Of a DNA stretch of 64,000 bases, positions 10,601-19,159 are shown piece by piece; position 1 is the stretch's first letter; each line of letters opens with the position of its first letter. Position numbers and translations under genes: made by a program. The notes under the pieces were generated by a model, which was not told the origin of the DNA, did not search any database, and saw nothing but the letters and a program-made list of their open reading frames with translations. This DNA is from JACRCT01 sp049841135 (GTDB lineage: Bacteria > Myxococcota > Myxococcia > Myxococcales > UBA5297), in assembly GCA_049841135.1 (NCBI GenBank), contig JASGHK010000008.1, forward strand, positions 930,001 through 994,000, in the 5' to 3' direction.

Positions 10601-11649
10601 CGGCGCAGCAGCACGAGTTCTGGCTCTTCAACGTCGGCGGCGCGACGGCCACCGGCGTCGGAGCGGGCAGCCCGGTGCTCGGCGACGGCTTCTCCTTCCA
10701 GGGCGGCAGCTGGCCGGGCACCAGCGGCACCTGCGGCAACACCCTCGCCATCGGCGCCAGCTGCTCCATCGCCGTCACCTTCAACCCGGTGGGGCTCCCC
10801 AACGGCGTCCACACCAGCAGCCTGAACGTCCAGTACGGCGCCTCCACGGTCTCCCGCGGGCTCAAGGCCACCTCCACCGACGAGGCCTTCCTGGCCATCA
10901 CCGACTGCGACACCTGCGGCGCCACCGACTCGCCGCGCGAGTACGGGACCTGGGGCGTCCCGGGCGGGCGGACCCTGTACCTGCGCAACCTCGGGGCCGC
11001 GGCCGCGACCAACCTGCGCCAGGGAACGCCGGGGCTCGGCGACGGCTTCGCCTTCATGGACGGCTTCCCCCCGCTGATGGGCGGCGGGTGCGGCACGAGC
11101 CTGGCCGCGGGGGCCTCCTGCACCTTCGCCGTCAGCTTCATCCCGGCGGGCCTTCTGGACGGCTTCCACCAGTCGACCATCGCCATCGCCTACGACGGCG
11201 GGGCGGCAGCCGGAACCACCGCCACCCGGACGGTCACCGCCACCAAGACCTCGAGGGGATTCCTGGTCTTGAGCGAGCGGGGCTGGGATGCCTGCACCGA
11301 CAACTGCGGGTCCTGGTGGTTCGGCGACCTGACGGCGGGCGCCACGGTGACCCAGACGATCGAGCTGTCCAACACCGGCGGCGCCGCGGCGACCAACATC
11401 GCCGAGCCCAGCCCCTATGTCCCCTGGGTGCCTTGGGACTGGGCTGGTCACACCGGGCTGCCCGGCCAGGGTGGCACCTGCACCCCCAGCCGGCTTTCCA
11501 GCATGTCTCCCGGAGACACCTGCACCTTGGCCGTAGGCTTCTGGGGCACCACCCCCGGGTCCTACAGCGCCCGGCTGAGGCTCGAGTACGACGACGGCTC
11601 GGGCACCCGGCAGCCCGTCGGCCGCAACCTCGGCGCGGCGGTCCACTAG
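4636..11649 (+). CDS. Giant lipoprotein with 19 choice-of-anchor-D/ASH repeats
   Basis: A 2337-residue predicted lipoprotein. The ATG at 4636 gives a signal peptide ending in a lipobox (VLCAC). An upstream in-frame start at 4570 would spoil the signal. A Thr/Asp/Gly/Gln-rich linker (about residues 24-75) is followed by 19 tandem repeats of about 105-125 residues. Each has a FDFG start, a VEHTF strand, TNxGxxAATxL, a GTYPGTGGTCG loop, GASCTVVVTFTP and an ending before the next repeat. These match the immunoglobulin-like ASPM-SPD-2-Hydin or choice-of-anchor-D fold. Each repeat keeps two cysteines that could form a disulfide. Eight of the later repeats carry an extra CxxC-type pair near the N-terminal strand (CEDCG, CASC, CPTCG, CTNCG, CADCG, CDTCG). 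A surface or adhesion role is inference. Antisense long ORFs here are shadows of the repeat codon bias. Confidence 0.9.
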   Translation: MHACRLHLVAAALATVLCACPTPPVDTADTGATPQGDTGIPQSDAGVSPQGDGGPQPHGDTGVQPQGDGGTQPGDLTLSDGPAYDFGRIAVGASDEHAFTLSNMGAAEATAMTIGALAAPYDLGSGSTCVTSLPSGASCQIVVRFAPTAAGDAFPAELSVSYGDAAARKTAKVSLTGSAALPAKLAFSEASFDFGDKSLGTVVDHTFTLANSGGLAATELTAASLAAPFSFKGGTYPGTGGTCGATLDAAASCTVVVAFTAPVFGNHTGTLSIGFKSGLGASKAEAALTAKSHSPAVLALSDDPSFDFGNVVVGAVAEHVFEVTNAGGADAKLVSGAAFTAPFGYQGGTFPGTGGDCGATLAPTATCKVVVTFTPTSRTGSSADLKINYDDGAASQTAVRHLIGTGSTVAIVAFSGFDYGQVNVGSTADHTFTVTNSGEAPASGLTAAPLGAGFSFKDGAYPGTGGTCGASLPAGACTLVITFAPTRAGTASTALELSFSDGLAPASVSRTLTGLGFVPATLAFGANPYDFGTIAPNGTAAVLVMLANTGSVAATNLAFDPLQVPFTYKGGAFPGLAGTCGTRLDAGASCILDLVYKPTAAGSSTSPLQATYENGSGTTATASTVLTGAAVGTAWLEITDFPPEYYSNYGLPPDPATFTFMELGVGLTVDHTFSVTNTGAADGTYAAANTLAAPFSFKGGTYPGVGGTCDTSFPKGSTCTVVVSFAPTAVGTSTGTLSIGFGAATATRALSGTATDQAQLVLFDYDIGVSFGPAFDFGIVGVGVPAEHTFFLANAGARAATAISALTLPAPFAFTGGAFPGTGGTCGTSLDPYTGCQLSVTFQPAAAGPFASTLDLSYDRGGATAHVTRDLAGTGTTAARLQVGGQGPTLDFGPVAVNGRTERGIDLINVGGATATALAARTLAAPFQFKDGAFPGTGGTCGTSLLSNASCRMVVVFEPTAAGPFGAALAFDYDDGIGGHPAAQVALQGTGVSTALLVILDWQGGGGDFNGGAFDFGVQGQPAEHTFFVYNAGAQTATTVSGSLASPFSFAGGSFPGTGGNCGTSLAAASGCSVVVTFTPATDGPVGGALRIGYHDGAATQTAVRALAGTSTTGANLQIKMCEDCGDGGVIDLGVVGQETHGLLTVHNNGAKAAASLQPSGTLENGFSYFGGSYPGTGGTCGQDLAAGASCTLGVQFTPQGTGPRSATLRLAYQDGNGGSKTASRDFYAYAVETALLTIIDWPNEDALKNPTPSFDFGLVGMPVEHTFYVLNPGAVAATSLAPGALGDGFALKTAGLPSDACGTTLAPGGVCSVTVVYTPGIDGMHRATLTLGYQNGSGAATATRPLVATATTLALLELHNCASCNANDSSMSFGIVGQPSERTMYVYNRGGGTATSLAVGALGNGFSRKTANLPADDCGATLDQGQRCSLTLVFTPNGNGERRSTLTVSYNNGAAVGSVSRELTATSTDRAMLLVYDCSGPQCGWFDSSRPFDFGTSGLPVDHEFTVVNLGARPATSLSGGLPNGYTFKGGTFPGAGGSCTTDLANGSSCTVVVTFTPPANTDATLAGDLVLSFNDGVGQSQAARALTATATSLALLRINDSFNCPTCGSDRFDTGPVGQPVEHTFYVYNLGGRDATSMGSAALATGFSFKGGQYPGAGGTCGQTLAKGASCSMVLAFSPSGLPAGLHTTALTISYQNGATTTSASVTVNVTTTDLALLRIADWGGCPTCGGSNDQPFDFGTSALNRTTEHTFHVTNLGAQAATGISAETLLSPFAFKGGQYPGTGGDCGTVLAAGASCAIVVTFTAGGTGRFESHLRVHYADGSADRQAADRWIAGSGTSQAVIQLSTCTNCGTTNFLEFGTTGVTVEKTLLLFNVGASNASSLGVGLGQGFAFKGGWPGTGGTCGATLAAGATCSLVITFDPAPLADGEYRQQTSLSYFDGQQAQQAELTLHGVATHAALLKLGDWSGCADCGSGSDSFDFGTTGSAQQHEFWLFNVGGATATGVGAGSPVLGDGFSFQGGSWPGTSGTCGNTLAIGASCSIAVTFNPVGLPNGVHTSSLNVQYGASTVSRGLKATSTDEAFLAITDCDTCGATDSPREYGTWGVPGGRTLYLRNLGAAAATNLRQGTPGLGDGFAFMDGFPPLMGGGCGTSLAAGASCTFAVSFIPAGLLDGFHQSTIAIAYDGGAAAGTTATRTVTATKTSRGFLVLSERGWDACTDNCGSWWFGDLTAGATVTQTIELSNTGGAAATNIAEPSPYVPWVPWDWAGHTGLPGQGGTCTPSRLSSMSPGDTCTLAVGFWGTTPGSYSARLRLEYDDGSGTRQPVGRNLGAAVH

Positions 11650-11687
11650 CCGGCCAGCGAGCCATCGCTTGGCTCCCTAGGCAGGCC

Positions 11688-11716
11688 CCCGACGCGAGGT
11701 CAACCTCCGCGTCGGG
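11688..11716 (+). terminator. Strong hairpin after giant lipoprotein gene
   Basis: CCCGACGCG pairs with CGCGTCGGG, with an inner AGGT/ACCT pairing and one bulged base, 39 bases after the stop codon. There is no U-tract, so it could also be a 3' stability element. Confidence 0.5.
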
Positions 11717-11782
11717 TGGCCCTGGGCCCCTGTTGGGCCGCGAGTTCCCCCCGCCGGGTCTTTTTGCCATGATTCGCGCCGC

Positions 11783-12665
11783 ATGAAAGTCGTCATCGAG
11801 CGCGGCCGCACCCTGGACTTCAAGGATCTGCCCCCCTGGTCCATCGCCCTGGACGGGTACGTCCAAGGGCCGGCGCTCGACAACGTCCTGCACCGCTACT
11901 CGTTCGACCACCACAAGGGCTGCATCCGGCTCATCACCACCGCCACCTGCGAGCAGGTGCGCGACGCCATCCTGCTGGGCCTGGAGCCGTCCAAGTACAC
12001 GATCTTCGTCAACGACGTGGACACCGACACCGCGCTCGCCGTGTGGGAGCTGCGCAACCCGAAGCGGCTGAGCGAGCCCGTCGTCGGCCACTACATCGCC
12101 AGCGCCGGCCTGCTCGACGCGCACGGGGGCGGGTACCCGCTGGTGTACGAGCGCCGCCAGGTCGAGTGGATAGGCCAGCCGGAGACGCAGTCGCGCATCA
12201 GCGGCGAGTACGAGAAGCTGGATGCCCAGGGCCTCTCGGACCTCATCGACCGCATCGGCGAGCGCTTCGAGCGGCTCTTGCGCAGCCAGGCGCCGACCGA
12301 GGAGGAGCTGCGCCGGACCGAGCAGAAGGCCGACTTCGAGCGCCTCTTCGACGGCACCGGCTGGACGATGGTGCAGGCCACCGACCCCCACGTCCTGTTC
12401 GATCTTTACGCCCAGGGCATCGAGCGCATCGTGACCTGCCGGCCGCAGTCCGACGGCTCGTACGCCTACACCGTGGCCCGCCGGAGCGACTTCGTGGACG
12501 GCTTCGACGTCCCGAAGAATCCTCGCCAGGCTCGACTCGGTGGAGAAGGGCTGGGGCGGCGGGAGCACCATCGGCGGTGCGCCGCGACACCCCGACGGCT
12601 CGCGCAGCCGCCTGCCGCCCGCGAAAGTCTTCGAGATTGTCGAGCGCTGCGTGCGCAGTCCCTGA
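11783..12665 (+). CDS. DHH-like phosphoesterase-type protein (frame broken at 12517-12521)
   Basis: The N-terminal half has a SFDHHKG motif and a later VNDVDTDTALAVW segment, resembling DHH-superfamily phosphoesterase motifs. The reading frame shifts at GAATC (12517-12521). Deleting one A gives ILARLDSVEKGWGGGSTIGG and a TGA at 12663-12665, about 293 residues in all. The GGGSTIGG segment could stand for the glycine-rich DHHA1-type substrate loop. The DHH assignment is tentative because the full set of aspartates was not checked. The C-terminus ends 48 bases before the next gene. Confidence 0.6.
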
Positions 12666-12713
12666 AGAGCCGCACGCCCTGCGACGTCCTGACTCAGACC
12701 CCGGAGGTCCCTC

Positions 12714-13304
12714 ATGCTGACCCTCTTCGCCGCCGCCGTCCTGTTCGCCGCTGCCCCCGCGCCCGCCGCCAAGGCCGAGCCCAAGCCCGAGACGAAGGCC
12801 CAGGCGAAGCCCGAAGCCAAGCCGGCCGCGGCTGCCGAGCCCGCGGTGGACGACGGACATGGGCATGACGACGGGCACAACCACGGCAAGCAGGAAGAGA
12901 AGCCGCTGGACGAGAACGGCAAGAAGATGGTCGTGCTCTCCGACACCCTCGTCGCCTTCACGCACGAGAACGTGACCGCCTACCAGGAGATGGTCGCCTT
13001 GGCGCGGGACTTCAAGGACTGCGCCGCCGCGGCCAAGGACGTCGCCGCCCGCAGCAAGAAGCTGGAGGCCGAGCTCGCCGCGCGGCGGGGCAAGATCGAC
13101 GAGGCCAAGAAGGCGCTCGAGCCCCGCCTGCAGCAGGAGTCGGCGGGCCTCGCCCTCATCAAGCTCAAGGACGAGCTGGCCAAGGTCCGGGCTGGGTTCG
13201 AGAACGACTCCACGATCGTGCTCGCCTACCGCGGCAAGTGCCCCAAGCAGGCCGACGAGGTCGACAAGACCATCGCCGCCCTGCGCAAGCGCATGTCGCC
13301 CTGA
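12714..13304 (+). CDS. Secreted Ala/Lys/Pro- and His-rich hypothetical protein
   Basis: A 196-residue protein with an N-terminal signal-like segment, then a low-complexity region rich in Lys, Pro, Ala and Glu (about residues 18-45), a His-rich patch (DDGHGHDDGHNHGK) that could bind metal, and a long helical charged C-terminal half with two cysteines. No family recognised. Periplasmic or surface location is inferred. GGAGGTCCCTC before the ATG is a plausible ribosome binding site. It converges with thiD. Confidence 0.6.
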   Translation: MLTLFAAAVLFAAAPAPAAKAEPKPETKAQAKPEAKPAAAAEPAVDDGHGHDDGHNHGKQEEKPLDENGKKMVVLSDTLVAFTHENVTAYQEMVALARDFKDCAAAAKDVAARSKKLEAELAARRGKIDEAKKALEPRLQQESAGLALIKLKDELAKVRAGFENDSTIVLAYRGKCPKQADEVDKTIAALRKRMSP

Positions 13305-13331
13305 GCGACCTGCCTCCGGCCCGCTGAAGGT

Positions 13332-13351
13332 ATGTCAGCGCCCACTGACAT
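13332..13351. repeat. Perfect inverted repeat ATGTCAG-N6-CTGACAT
   Basis: A 7-bp perfect dyad with a 6-base spacer (CGCCCA) between two convergent genes. The left arm with flank (AAGGTATGTCAGCG) recurs at 42373-42386. It could be an operator-like site or a bidirectional terminator stem. No T-tract follows. Confidence 0.45.
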
Positions 13352-13386
13352 CGTCCAGCGGCGCCCTCGCTGCCTTTGAGCGCACC

Positions 13387-14196
13387 TTAGCCGCCGCCCG
13401 ACCGCATCCAGCTCCGCAGCCACTCGACGCCCTGAGGCACCGCCTCCTCGAGACGGGCTCCCAGCGCGAGCCTGGCCGCGATGGCCGAGGCCAACCGGCA
13501 TCCCGTTCCGCGCCGAGCGCCAGGGATGCGCTCGCCGCGCATCCAGCTCGGCGCGCCCGACGCCCAGAGCAGATCCGCTGGGTTGCCCTCGAGGTGCCCG
13601 CCCTTGAGCAGGACCGCCCGCGCGCCGAGGGCGACGAGCCGCCGAGCCGCCTCGGCCATCTGGGCTTCGCCGGCGCACGGCAGTCCGGTCAGCGCCGCCG
13701 CTTCGGCCAGGTTGGGGGTCACGAGCGTCGCAGGCGCCATCAGCGGCGACCACTCGGCGGCAGTCCCGTCGAAGAGCGCCCCGCCCCGGGAGGTCTGGAA
13801 GACCGGGTCGACCACGATGGCCGCGCGAGCGAGCGGGCCCTCGAAGAGCGCCAGGAGCGTGCGGTGGATCTCCTTCGAGCCCACCATGCCCACCTTCACC
13901 GCCGCGATCGGGCCGTCCTCGAGCGCCGCCTGGGCCTGCGCCTGCACCGCGGCAGCCGAGACCGGCTCCATCCGCACCAGGCGCGAGCTCGACTGGGCTG
14001 CGATGGCCGTGGCGCACAGGACCGGCCGAGCCCCGCTGGCGAGGACGGCCTGACCGTCGGCCAACAGCCCCGCCCGGCCTGACGAGTCGAGGCCTGCGAA
14101 GACGAGGACCCTCGGCGTGGCTTGCCCCTCGACAAGCTCGGGGTGACGGCCGACTGGCTCGGGCTCAAGTCCGACAGGCTTGGGGGGATGGGTCAC
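13387..14196 (-). CDS. thiD: Hydroxymethylpyrimidine (phosphate) kinase ThiD
   Basis: Phosphorylates HMP and HMP-P to HMP-PP in thiamine synthesis. The protein shows the ribokinase-like ThiD signatures VFAGLDSSGRAGLLAD, VKVGMVGS, VVDPVFQTSRGG, TPNLAEAAALTG and the anion-hole/base motif GTGCRLASAIAARLALG. The GTG start at 14196 overlaps the stop of the upstream amidotransferase gene (GTGA), so translation is coupled. About 27 extra residues precede the conserved core. They include HPELVEG, encoded by a copy of a dispersed palindromic repeat at 14125-14145. Roughly 269 residues, normal for ThiD. Confidence 0.88.
   Translation of the reverse strand: MTHPPKPVGLEPEPVGRHPELVEGQATPRVLVFAGLDSSGRAGLLADGQAVLASGARPVLCATAIAAQSSSRLVRMEPVSAAAVQAQAQAALEDGPIAAVKVGMVGSKEIHRTLLALFEGPLARAAIVVDPVFQTSRGGALFDGTAAEWSPLMAPATLVTPNLAEAAALTGLPCAGEAQMAEAARRLVALGARAVLLKGGHLEGNPADLLWASGAPSWMRGERIPGARRGTGCRLASAIAARLALGARLEEAVPQGVEWLRSWMRSGGG
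14125..14145. repeat. Dispersed CCCCTCGACAAGCTCGGGG-type repeat inside thiD start region
   Basis: The 19-base core can fold as a 6-bp stem with a CAAGC loop. Related copies occur near 31687-31706, 31779-31799, 36023-36040 and 55514-55530. Here it is translated as HPELVEG within the N-terminus of ThiD. Confidence 0.6.
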
Positions 14197-14969
14197 GGGC
14201 GCGTCCGAGCCGCGGCCTTCACGAAGGCACGATAGAGGCCCAGGTTGGCCGGCACGGTGAGCATCAAGAGCTCGGGGTGCCACTGCACGCCCACCACGAA
14301 GCGGTAGCCAGCGCACTCGAAAGCCTCGATCACCTCGTCGGACGCCTGCGCCGTCGCCGTCAGCCCCTCACCCAGGTGGTGCACCGCCTGGTGGTGCGTC
14401 GAGTTGACCATCAGCGCGCCTTCGCCGACGGCGCGGGCGAGCCGAGTGCCCCGGCGGACCTCGACCCCGTGCCAGGGTCTTCGCTTGTCGACCCGCTGCT
14501 CGTGCGAGATCGCCGTGGGGAGGTCGGTGGCGAGGTCCTGGAAGAGCGAGCCGCCGAGCGCGACGTTGATGAGCTGCATGCCGCCGCAGACGCCCAGCAC
14601 CGGCAGGTCGCGCTCCAGGACGCCCTTGAGCAGCGCCCGCTCGAACGTCGAGCGCTCAGGCTTGGCGGGGCCGCACTGCGGTCGCCGAAGCTCGCCGTAA
14701 TCCGCCGGGTCGAGGTCGAAGGCGCCGCCGGTGATGAGCAGGCCGTCCAGGCCCTCGAGGTAGGCCTCCAGGGCCCTGGCGTCGTCGGTGTAGGGAGTCA
14801 CCCATGGCAGGCCGCCGGCCACCAGCACCGCATCGGCGTAGGCGCGGTTGAGCTCGTACCGGCTGGGCTTGCCCTCGACGCGCGACCAGTCTGGAGTGAT
14901 GGCGATGAGCGGGAGCTTGCGCTCGTGGGCGCGACGCGCGGCGCGCTGGGCACGAAGCCGGCGGGTCAC
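14193..14969 (-). CDS. Class-I glutamine amidotransferase / gamma-glutamyl hydrolase (PuuD-like)
   Basis: A 258-residue peptidase C26 protein. The nucleophile elbow is VLGVCGGMQLINVALGG (Cys), and the catalytic His-Glu pair lies in VVGVQWHPELL. The segment SHEQRVDKRRPWHGVEV matches gamma-glutamyl-GABA hydrolases (PuuD) rather than amidotransferase subunits. It starts at a GTG overlapping the thiE stop and its stop overlaps the thiD start, so it sits inside a tight thi operon. A role in thiamine metabolism, or in recycling a gamma-glutamyl compound, is inferred from context only. Confidence 0.82.
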   Translation of the reverse strand: MTRRLRAQRAARRAHERKLPLIAITPDWSRVEGKPSRYELNRAYADAVLVAGGLPWVTPYTDDARALEAYLEGLDGLLITGGAFDLDPADYGELRRPQCGPAKPERSTFERALLKGVLERDLPVLGVCGGMQLINVALGGSLFQDLATDLPTAISHEQRVDKRRPWHGVEVRRGTRLARAVGEGALMVNSTHHQAVHHLGEGLTATAQASDEVIEAFECAGYRFVVGVQWHPELLMLTVPANLGLYRAFVKAAARTRP

Positions 14970-15625
14970 GAAGCCTCCACCGACCGGGCCAGCGCCTGCC
15001 CCCGAGCGAGGGCGAGGCTGAACTCGCGCGCACGAGCGGCCGGTTCGGCGGCGCCCAACACGTCCGAGACCACCGCGACCGCTGCGGCCCCGGCTCGGGC
15101 CACCGCTTCGGCGCGGTCCAGCGTGATCCCGCCGATGGCGACCACCGGCGCGCCGAGCCCGCGGACGACCTCGGCGAGCCTCTGCAGCCCGCGCGCCTCG
15201 ACCGCCAGCTCCTTGGTGGAGGTCGGGTAGACGGGGCCGAAGCCCACGTAGTCGGCTCCGGCGGCGATGGCGGCGCGGGCGTCGACGAGGGTCCGGGCGG
15301 TCGCGCCGACGATCATCTGGGGACCGACGATGCGGCGGACCTCGGCCACCGGCAGATCCTCGGCGCCGACGTGGACCCCGTCGGCTCCGGCGGCCATGGC
15401 CACGTCCGGCCGGTCGTTGACGACCACCAGCGCCTTGCCGGCGGCGAGCTCGAGGGCCAGCCGCGTGCCGTCGAAGAGCTCGCGCGCGGGCCGGTCCTTG
15501 GCGCGGACCTGGACCACGCTCGCACCGCCGGAGAGGAAGGCGTCGATCTTCTGCCGCAGCGAGAGCTCGGGCCGGTAGCCCAAGTCGGCGATGCCGTACA
15601 GCCCCTGGATGATTCGGCCGTCCAT
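14966..15625 (-). CDS. thiE: Thiamine-phosphate synthase ThiE
   Basis: Joins HMP-PP and thiazole phosphate to make thiamine phosphate. TIM-barrel motifs are visible: GLYGIADLG, VQVRAKDRPAREL, VVNDRPDVAMAAGADGVHVG, GATARTLVDARAAIAAGADYVGFGPVYPTSTK, and VVAIGGITLDRA. The ATG at 15625 (MDGRIIQGLYG) was chosen because upstream in-frame sequence is antisense to the divergent small gene. About 219 residues, typical. It is first in a thiE-amidotransferase-thiD unit with overlapping ends. No TPP riboswitch signature was seen in the upstream bases. Confidence 0.9.
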   Translation of the reverse strand: MDGRIIQGLYGIADLGYRPELSLRQKIDAFLSGGASVVQVRAKDRPARELFDGTRLALELAAGKALVVVNDRPDVAMAAGADGVHVGAEDLPVAEVRRIVGPQMIVGATARTLVDARAAIAAGADYVGFGPVYPTSTKELAVEARGLQRLAEVVRGLGAPVVAIGGITLDRAEAVARAGAAAVAVVSDVLGAAEPAARAREFSLALARGQALARSVEAS

Positions 15626-15685
15626 TTGGACAGGCTTTCTACCACCAGCCCGGACCCTGGGAGCAAATGCCTGTGGCTTCGGTGT

Positions 15686-15714
15686 TTGACAGGCGGGCCC
15701 CCGATCCCTATAAA
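15686..15714 (+). promoter_or_regulatory. Sigma70-type promoter TTGACA-N17-TATAAA
   Basis: A perfect -35 (15686-15691), a 17-base spacer and a near-consensus -10 (15709-15714). It is the clearest promoter in the window. It would drive the small gene at 15774 and possibly the HtrA gene behind it, with a leader of about 50 bases. Confidence 0.75.
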
Positions 15715-15773
15715 TCCGCGCCCTACGGTGGGTTGCGGCTGTGCCCGCCAGCCAGATTTGAGGAGAAAGCCCC

Positions 15774-15971
15774 ATGACGGACTCCATCGACCCCAAGATG
15801 CTCGACAAGCGGGTGGCCCACCGGTTCATCAAGAAGGGCCTGCTGGCCGAGAAGGAGTTCGACAAGCACTTGAAGTCCCTGCCGGATCTCGCCGAGAAGG
15901 CCGCGCCCGTCGAGGCGACCATCGAGCCGATGCACGTCGGCGCCACTGGCAGCCACCCCGAGGAGGAGTAG
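15774..15971 (+). CDS. Small conserved-looking hypothetical protein
   Basis: A 65-residue soluble, charged protein (MTDSIDPKMLDKRVAHRF at the start, acidic C-terminus). GAGGAGAAAG precedes the ATG and a consensus sigma70 promoter lies 60 bases further up, so expression is well supported even though no family is recognised. It ends 47 bases before the HtrA start and may be cotranscribed with it. Confidence 0.7.
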   Translation: MTDSIDPKMLDKRVAHRFIKKGLLAEKEFDKHLKSLPDLAEKAAPVEATIEPMHVGATGSHPEEE

Positions 15972-16018
15972 GTCCCGACCGGCACGGTGGCCGGCCGCTC
16001 CCCTCAAGGAGCCTGGTT

Positions 16019-17360
<1,342 letters not shown>

Positions 17361-17378
17361 CCTGCGAGGGGTGAAGCC

Positions 17379-17780
17379 ATGGGAAACGACAACGAGAACA
17401 AGGGATTCAAGGTCGTCGATCGCCGGATCTCCGCCGAGGAGCCGTCCTCGGCGGCCTCCACTGCCAAGCCCGAGGAGCCGGTGAAGGGGCCGGGCTGGGA
17501 GATGCGCGAGGAGAAGAAGTCCGAGCGCCCCCTGCCTCCGATGGACTTCACCACCTTCTGCCTGTCGCTGGCCTCCTCGGCGATGATTCACCTGGGCCAA
17601 GCGGCCTCCCCGGACAGCGGCAAGACCGAGAAGAGCCTGCCGTTGGCCAAGCAGACCATCGACATCCTGGTGCTGCTCGAGGAGAAGACCCGGGGCAACC
17701 TCTCGGCCGAGGAAAGCAAGCTGCTCTCCGCCGTTCTGTACGACCTGCGCATGCGGTTCGTGCAGGAGAGTGGCCGCTAG
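17379..17780 (+). CDS. DUF1844 domain protein
   Basis: A 133-residue protein. The C-terminal 80 residues show the DUF1844 pattern MDFTTFCLSLASSAMIHLGQ, then LPLAKQTIDILVLLEEKTRGNL and LLSAVLYDLRMRFV. The charged N-terminal part is probably disordered. The function of the family is unknown. It follows the HtrA stop by 18 bases with GAGGGGTG as ribosome binding site, so the two are likely one operon. Confidence 0.88.
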   Translation: MGNDNENKGFKVVDRRISAEEPSSAASTAKPEEPVKGPGWEMREEKKSERPLPPMDFTTFCLSLASSAMIHLGQAASPDSGKTEKSLPLAKQTIDILVLLEEKTRGNLSAEESKLLSAVLYDLRMRFVQESGR

Positions 17781-18142
17781 CCGACGCTCTTCGAAATCCT
17801 CCGCCGACCCTTGCCTGCCTGCCGTGCGTGCAGTAGGTTCCCGCCGCCTTGTCGCGGTCGGGCATCACCCGCGGTGTCCAGAAATCAAAGGGTTGGACCA
17901 CCGCCCCCTGACAGCGATGTCGTCATTTCGAGGTCGCTGTCGCCTCCCAGAGAGGCACCAGGAGAGGGGTCATTCCAGCGCGCTCCAAAAAGCCGAGGGA
18001 TATCAAGCCCTTCGCAACTACCCAGCAAAACCCCAGTCCGACCACCCACTTCGGTATGGGCATTGCTGGGTCCCGGCCTTCAGCTTTGCGAGTGGTCAAG
18101 GGGGCGTCTCTCGACCTGACGGGCCTTGGGGGCATCAAAGGA
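17781..18142 (+). other. 362-base intergenic leader before lpxC
   Basis: No convincing gene. The stretch is less GC-rich than its surroundings. It contains an inverted repeat, CCCAGCAA (18021-18028) with TTGCTGGG (18063-18070), enclosing a smaller CCCA/TGGG pairing. This suggests a structured leader or control element for lpxC. Confidence 0.4.
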
Positions 18143-19075
18143 ATGGAGCATCTGCGTCAGCGCACCATCGCCAGCGAGACCCGCGTCTGCGGATTGGACT
18201 GCACACCGGCACCCCCGTCACCCTCCACCTTCGTCCTGCGCCCGAGAACCACGGGGTCACCTTCCGCCGGCTGGACATCTCTGGCTCCAAGGAAATCCCC
18301 GCGCGCTCGCACCACGTGACCGACACCTCGCTCGCCACCACGCTGGGGCGCGAGGGGGTCCGGGTGGGAACGGTCGAGCACCTGTGCTCGGCGCTCTGCG
18401 GCTTGGGAATCGACAACCTGAAGGTCGAGCTGGACGGGCCGGAAGTGCCCATCCTCGACGGCTCGGCGGCGCCGTTCGTCTACCTGCTGCGCACCGCCGG
18501 CATCCTCGAGCAGAAGCAGCAGAAGCGCTTCCTGGTCATCCGGCGGAACGTGATCGTGCGCGACGGCGACAAGCTCGCGAGCCTGTCGCCCTCGACGCAG
18601 TTCACCATCAGCAGCACCATCGACTTCAAGCACCCGCTCATCAGCGACCAGCAATACCGGCTGAGCTTCTCGGCCGGCGCCTACCACCGCGAGATTGCCC
18701 GGGCCCGCACCTTCGGCTTCCTGCGCGACGTGGAGGCGCTCAAGCGCGCGGGGCTGGCGCGCGGCGGCTCGCTCGAGAACGCCATCGTCGTCGACGACTT
18801 CAGCATCTTGAACCCCGACGGGCTGCGCTTCCCGGACGAGTTCGTGCGCCACAAGATCCTGGACGCGATGGGCGACGTGTTCCTGTTCGGGATGCCCATC
18901 GTCGGGCACTTGCGACTCCACAAGTCCGGTCACGCGCTCAACCACAACCTGGTTTCGCGCGTGCTCGCCGACCCGGCCAACTTCCAGGTCATCTCCGCGA
19001 CCCGCCAGGAGATTCGAGCAGCTCGACCTCAAGGTCCCGGCGTTCGGTCCGCTTCCCGAAGCCGTGCCGGCCTGA
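18143..19075 (+). CDS. lpxC: UDP-3-O-acyl-N-acetylglucosamine deacetylase LpxC (two frame breaks)
   Basis: The committed, zinc-dependent step of lipid A synthesis. Motifs: TSLATTLGREGVRVGTVEHLCSAL (first zinc His), VELDGPEVPILDGSA, HKILDAMGDVFLFG (His and Asp ligands) and KSGHALNHNLV (catalytic His). The start MEHLRQRTIASETRVCG lies in one frame and IGLHTGTPVTLHL in another. A missing base near 18190-18193 would join them. Near the end GATTC (19011-19015) carries one T too many, and its removal gives EIEQLDLKVPAFG and the TGA at 19073. About 310 residues, normal for LpxC. Its presence indicates a lipid A outer membrane. Because the gene is essential, the breaks are probably sequence errors. 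Confidence 0.9.
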
Positions 19076-19102
19076 GACCCGACCCCAACCCTTCAAGCTC
19101 GC

Positions 19103-19140
19103 AAGGGCGCGCCCCGCCAAGGGACGCGCCTTCTCTTCTT
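19103..19140 (+). terminator. GC-rich hairpin with T-rich tail after lpxC
   Basis: AAGGGCGCGCCC pairs imperfectly with GGGACGCGCCTT around CGCCAA, followed by TTCTCTTCTT. It sits between the convergent lpxC and outer-membrane protein genes. Confidence 0.6.
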
Positions 19141-19159
19141 GACCGCTGCCACACGGCCG

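Noticed and set aside
7998..11786. 1262-residue plus-strand frame overlapping the giant lipoprotein
   Set aside because: Out-of-frame shadow, Arg-rich and without any motif.
15626..15773. TPP riboswitch upstream of thiE
   Set aside because: No CTGAGA-type thi-box or matching helices could be found on the minus strand; the region instead shows a plus-strand sigma70 promoter.
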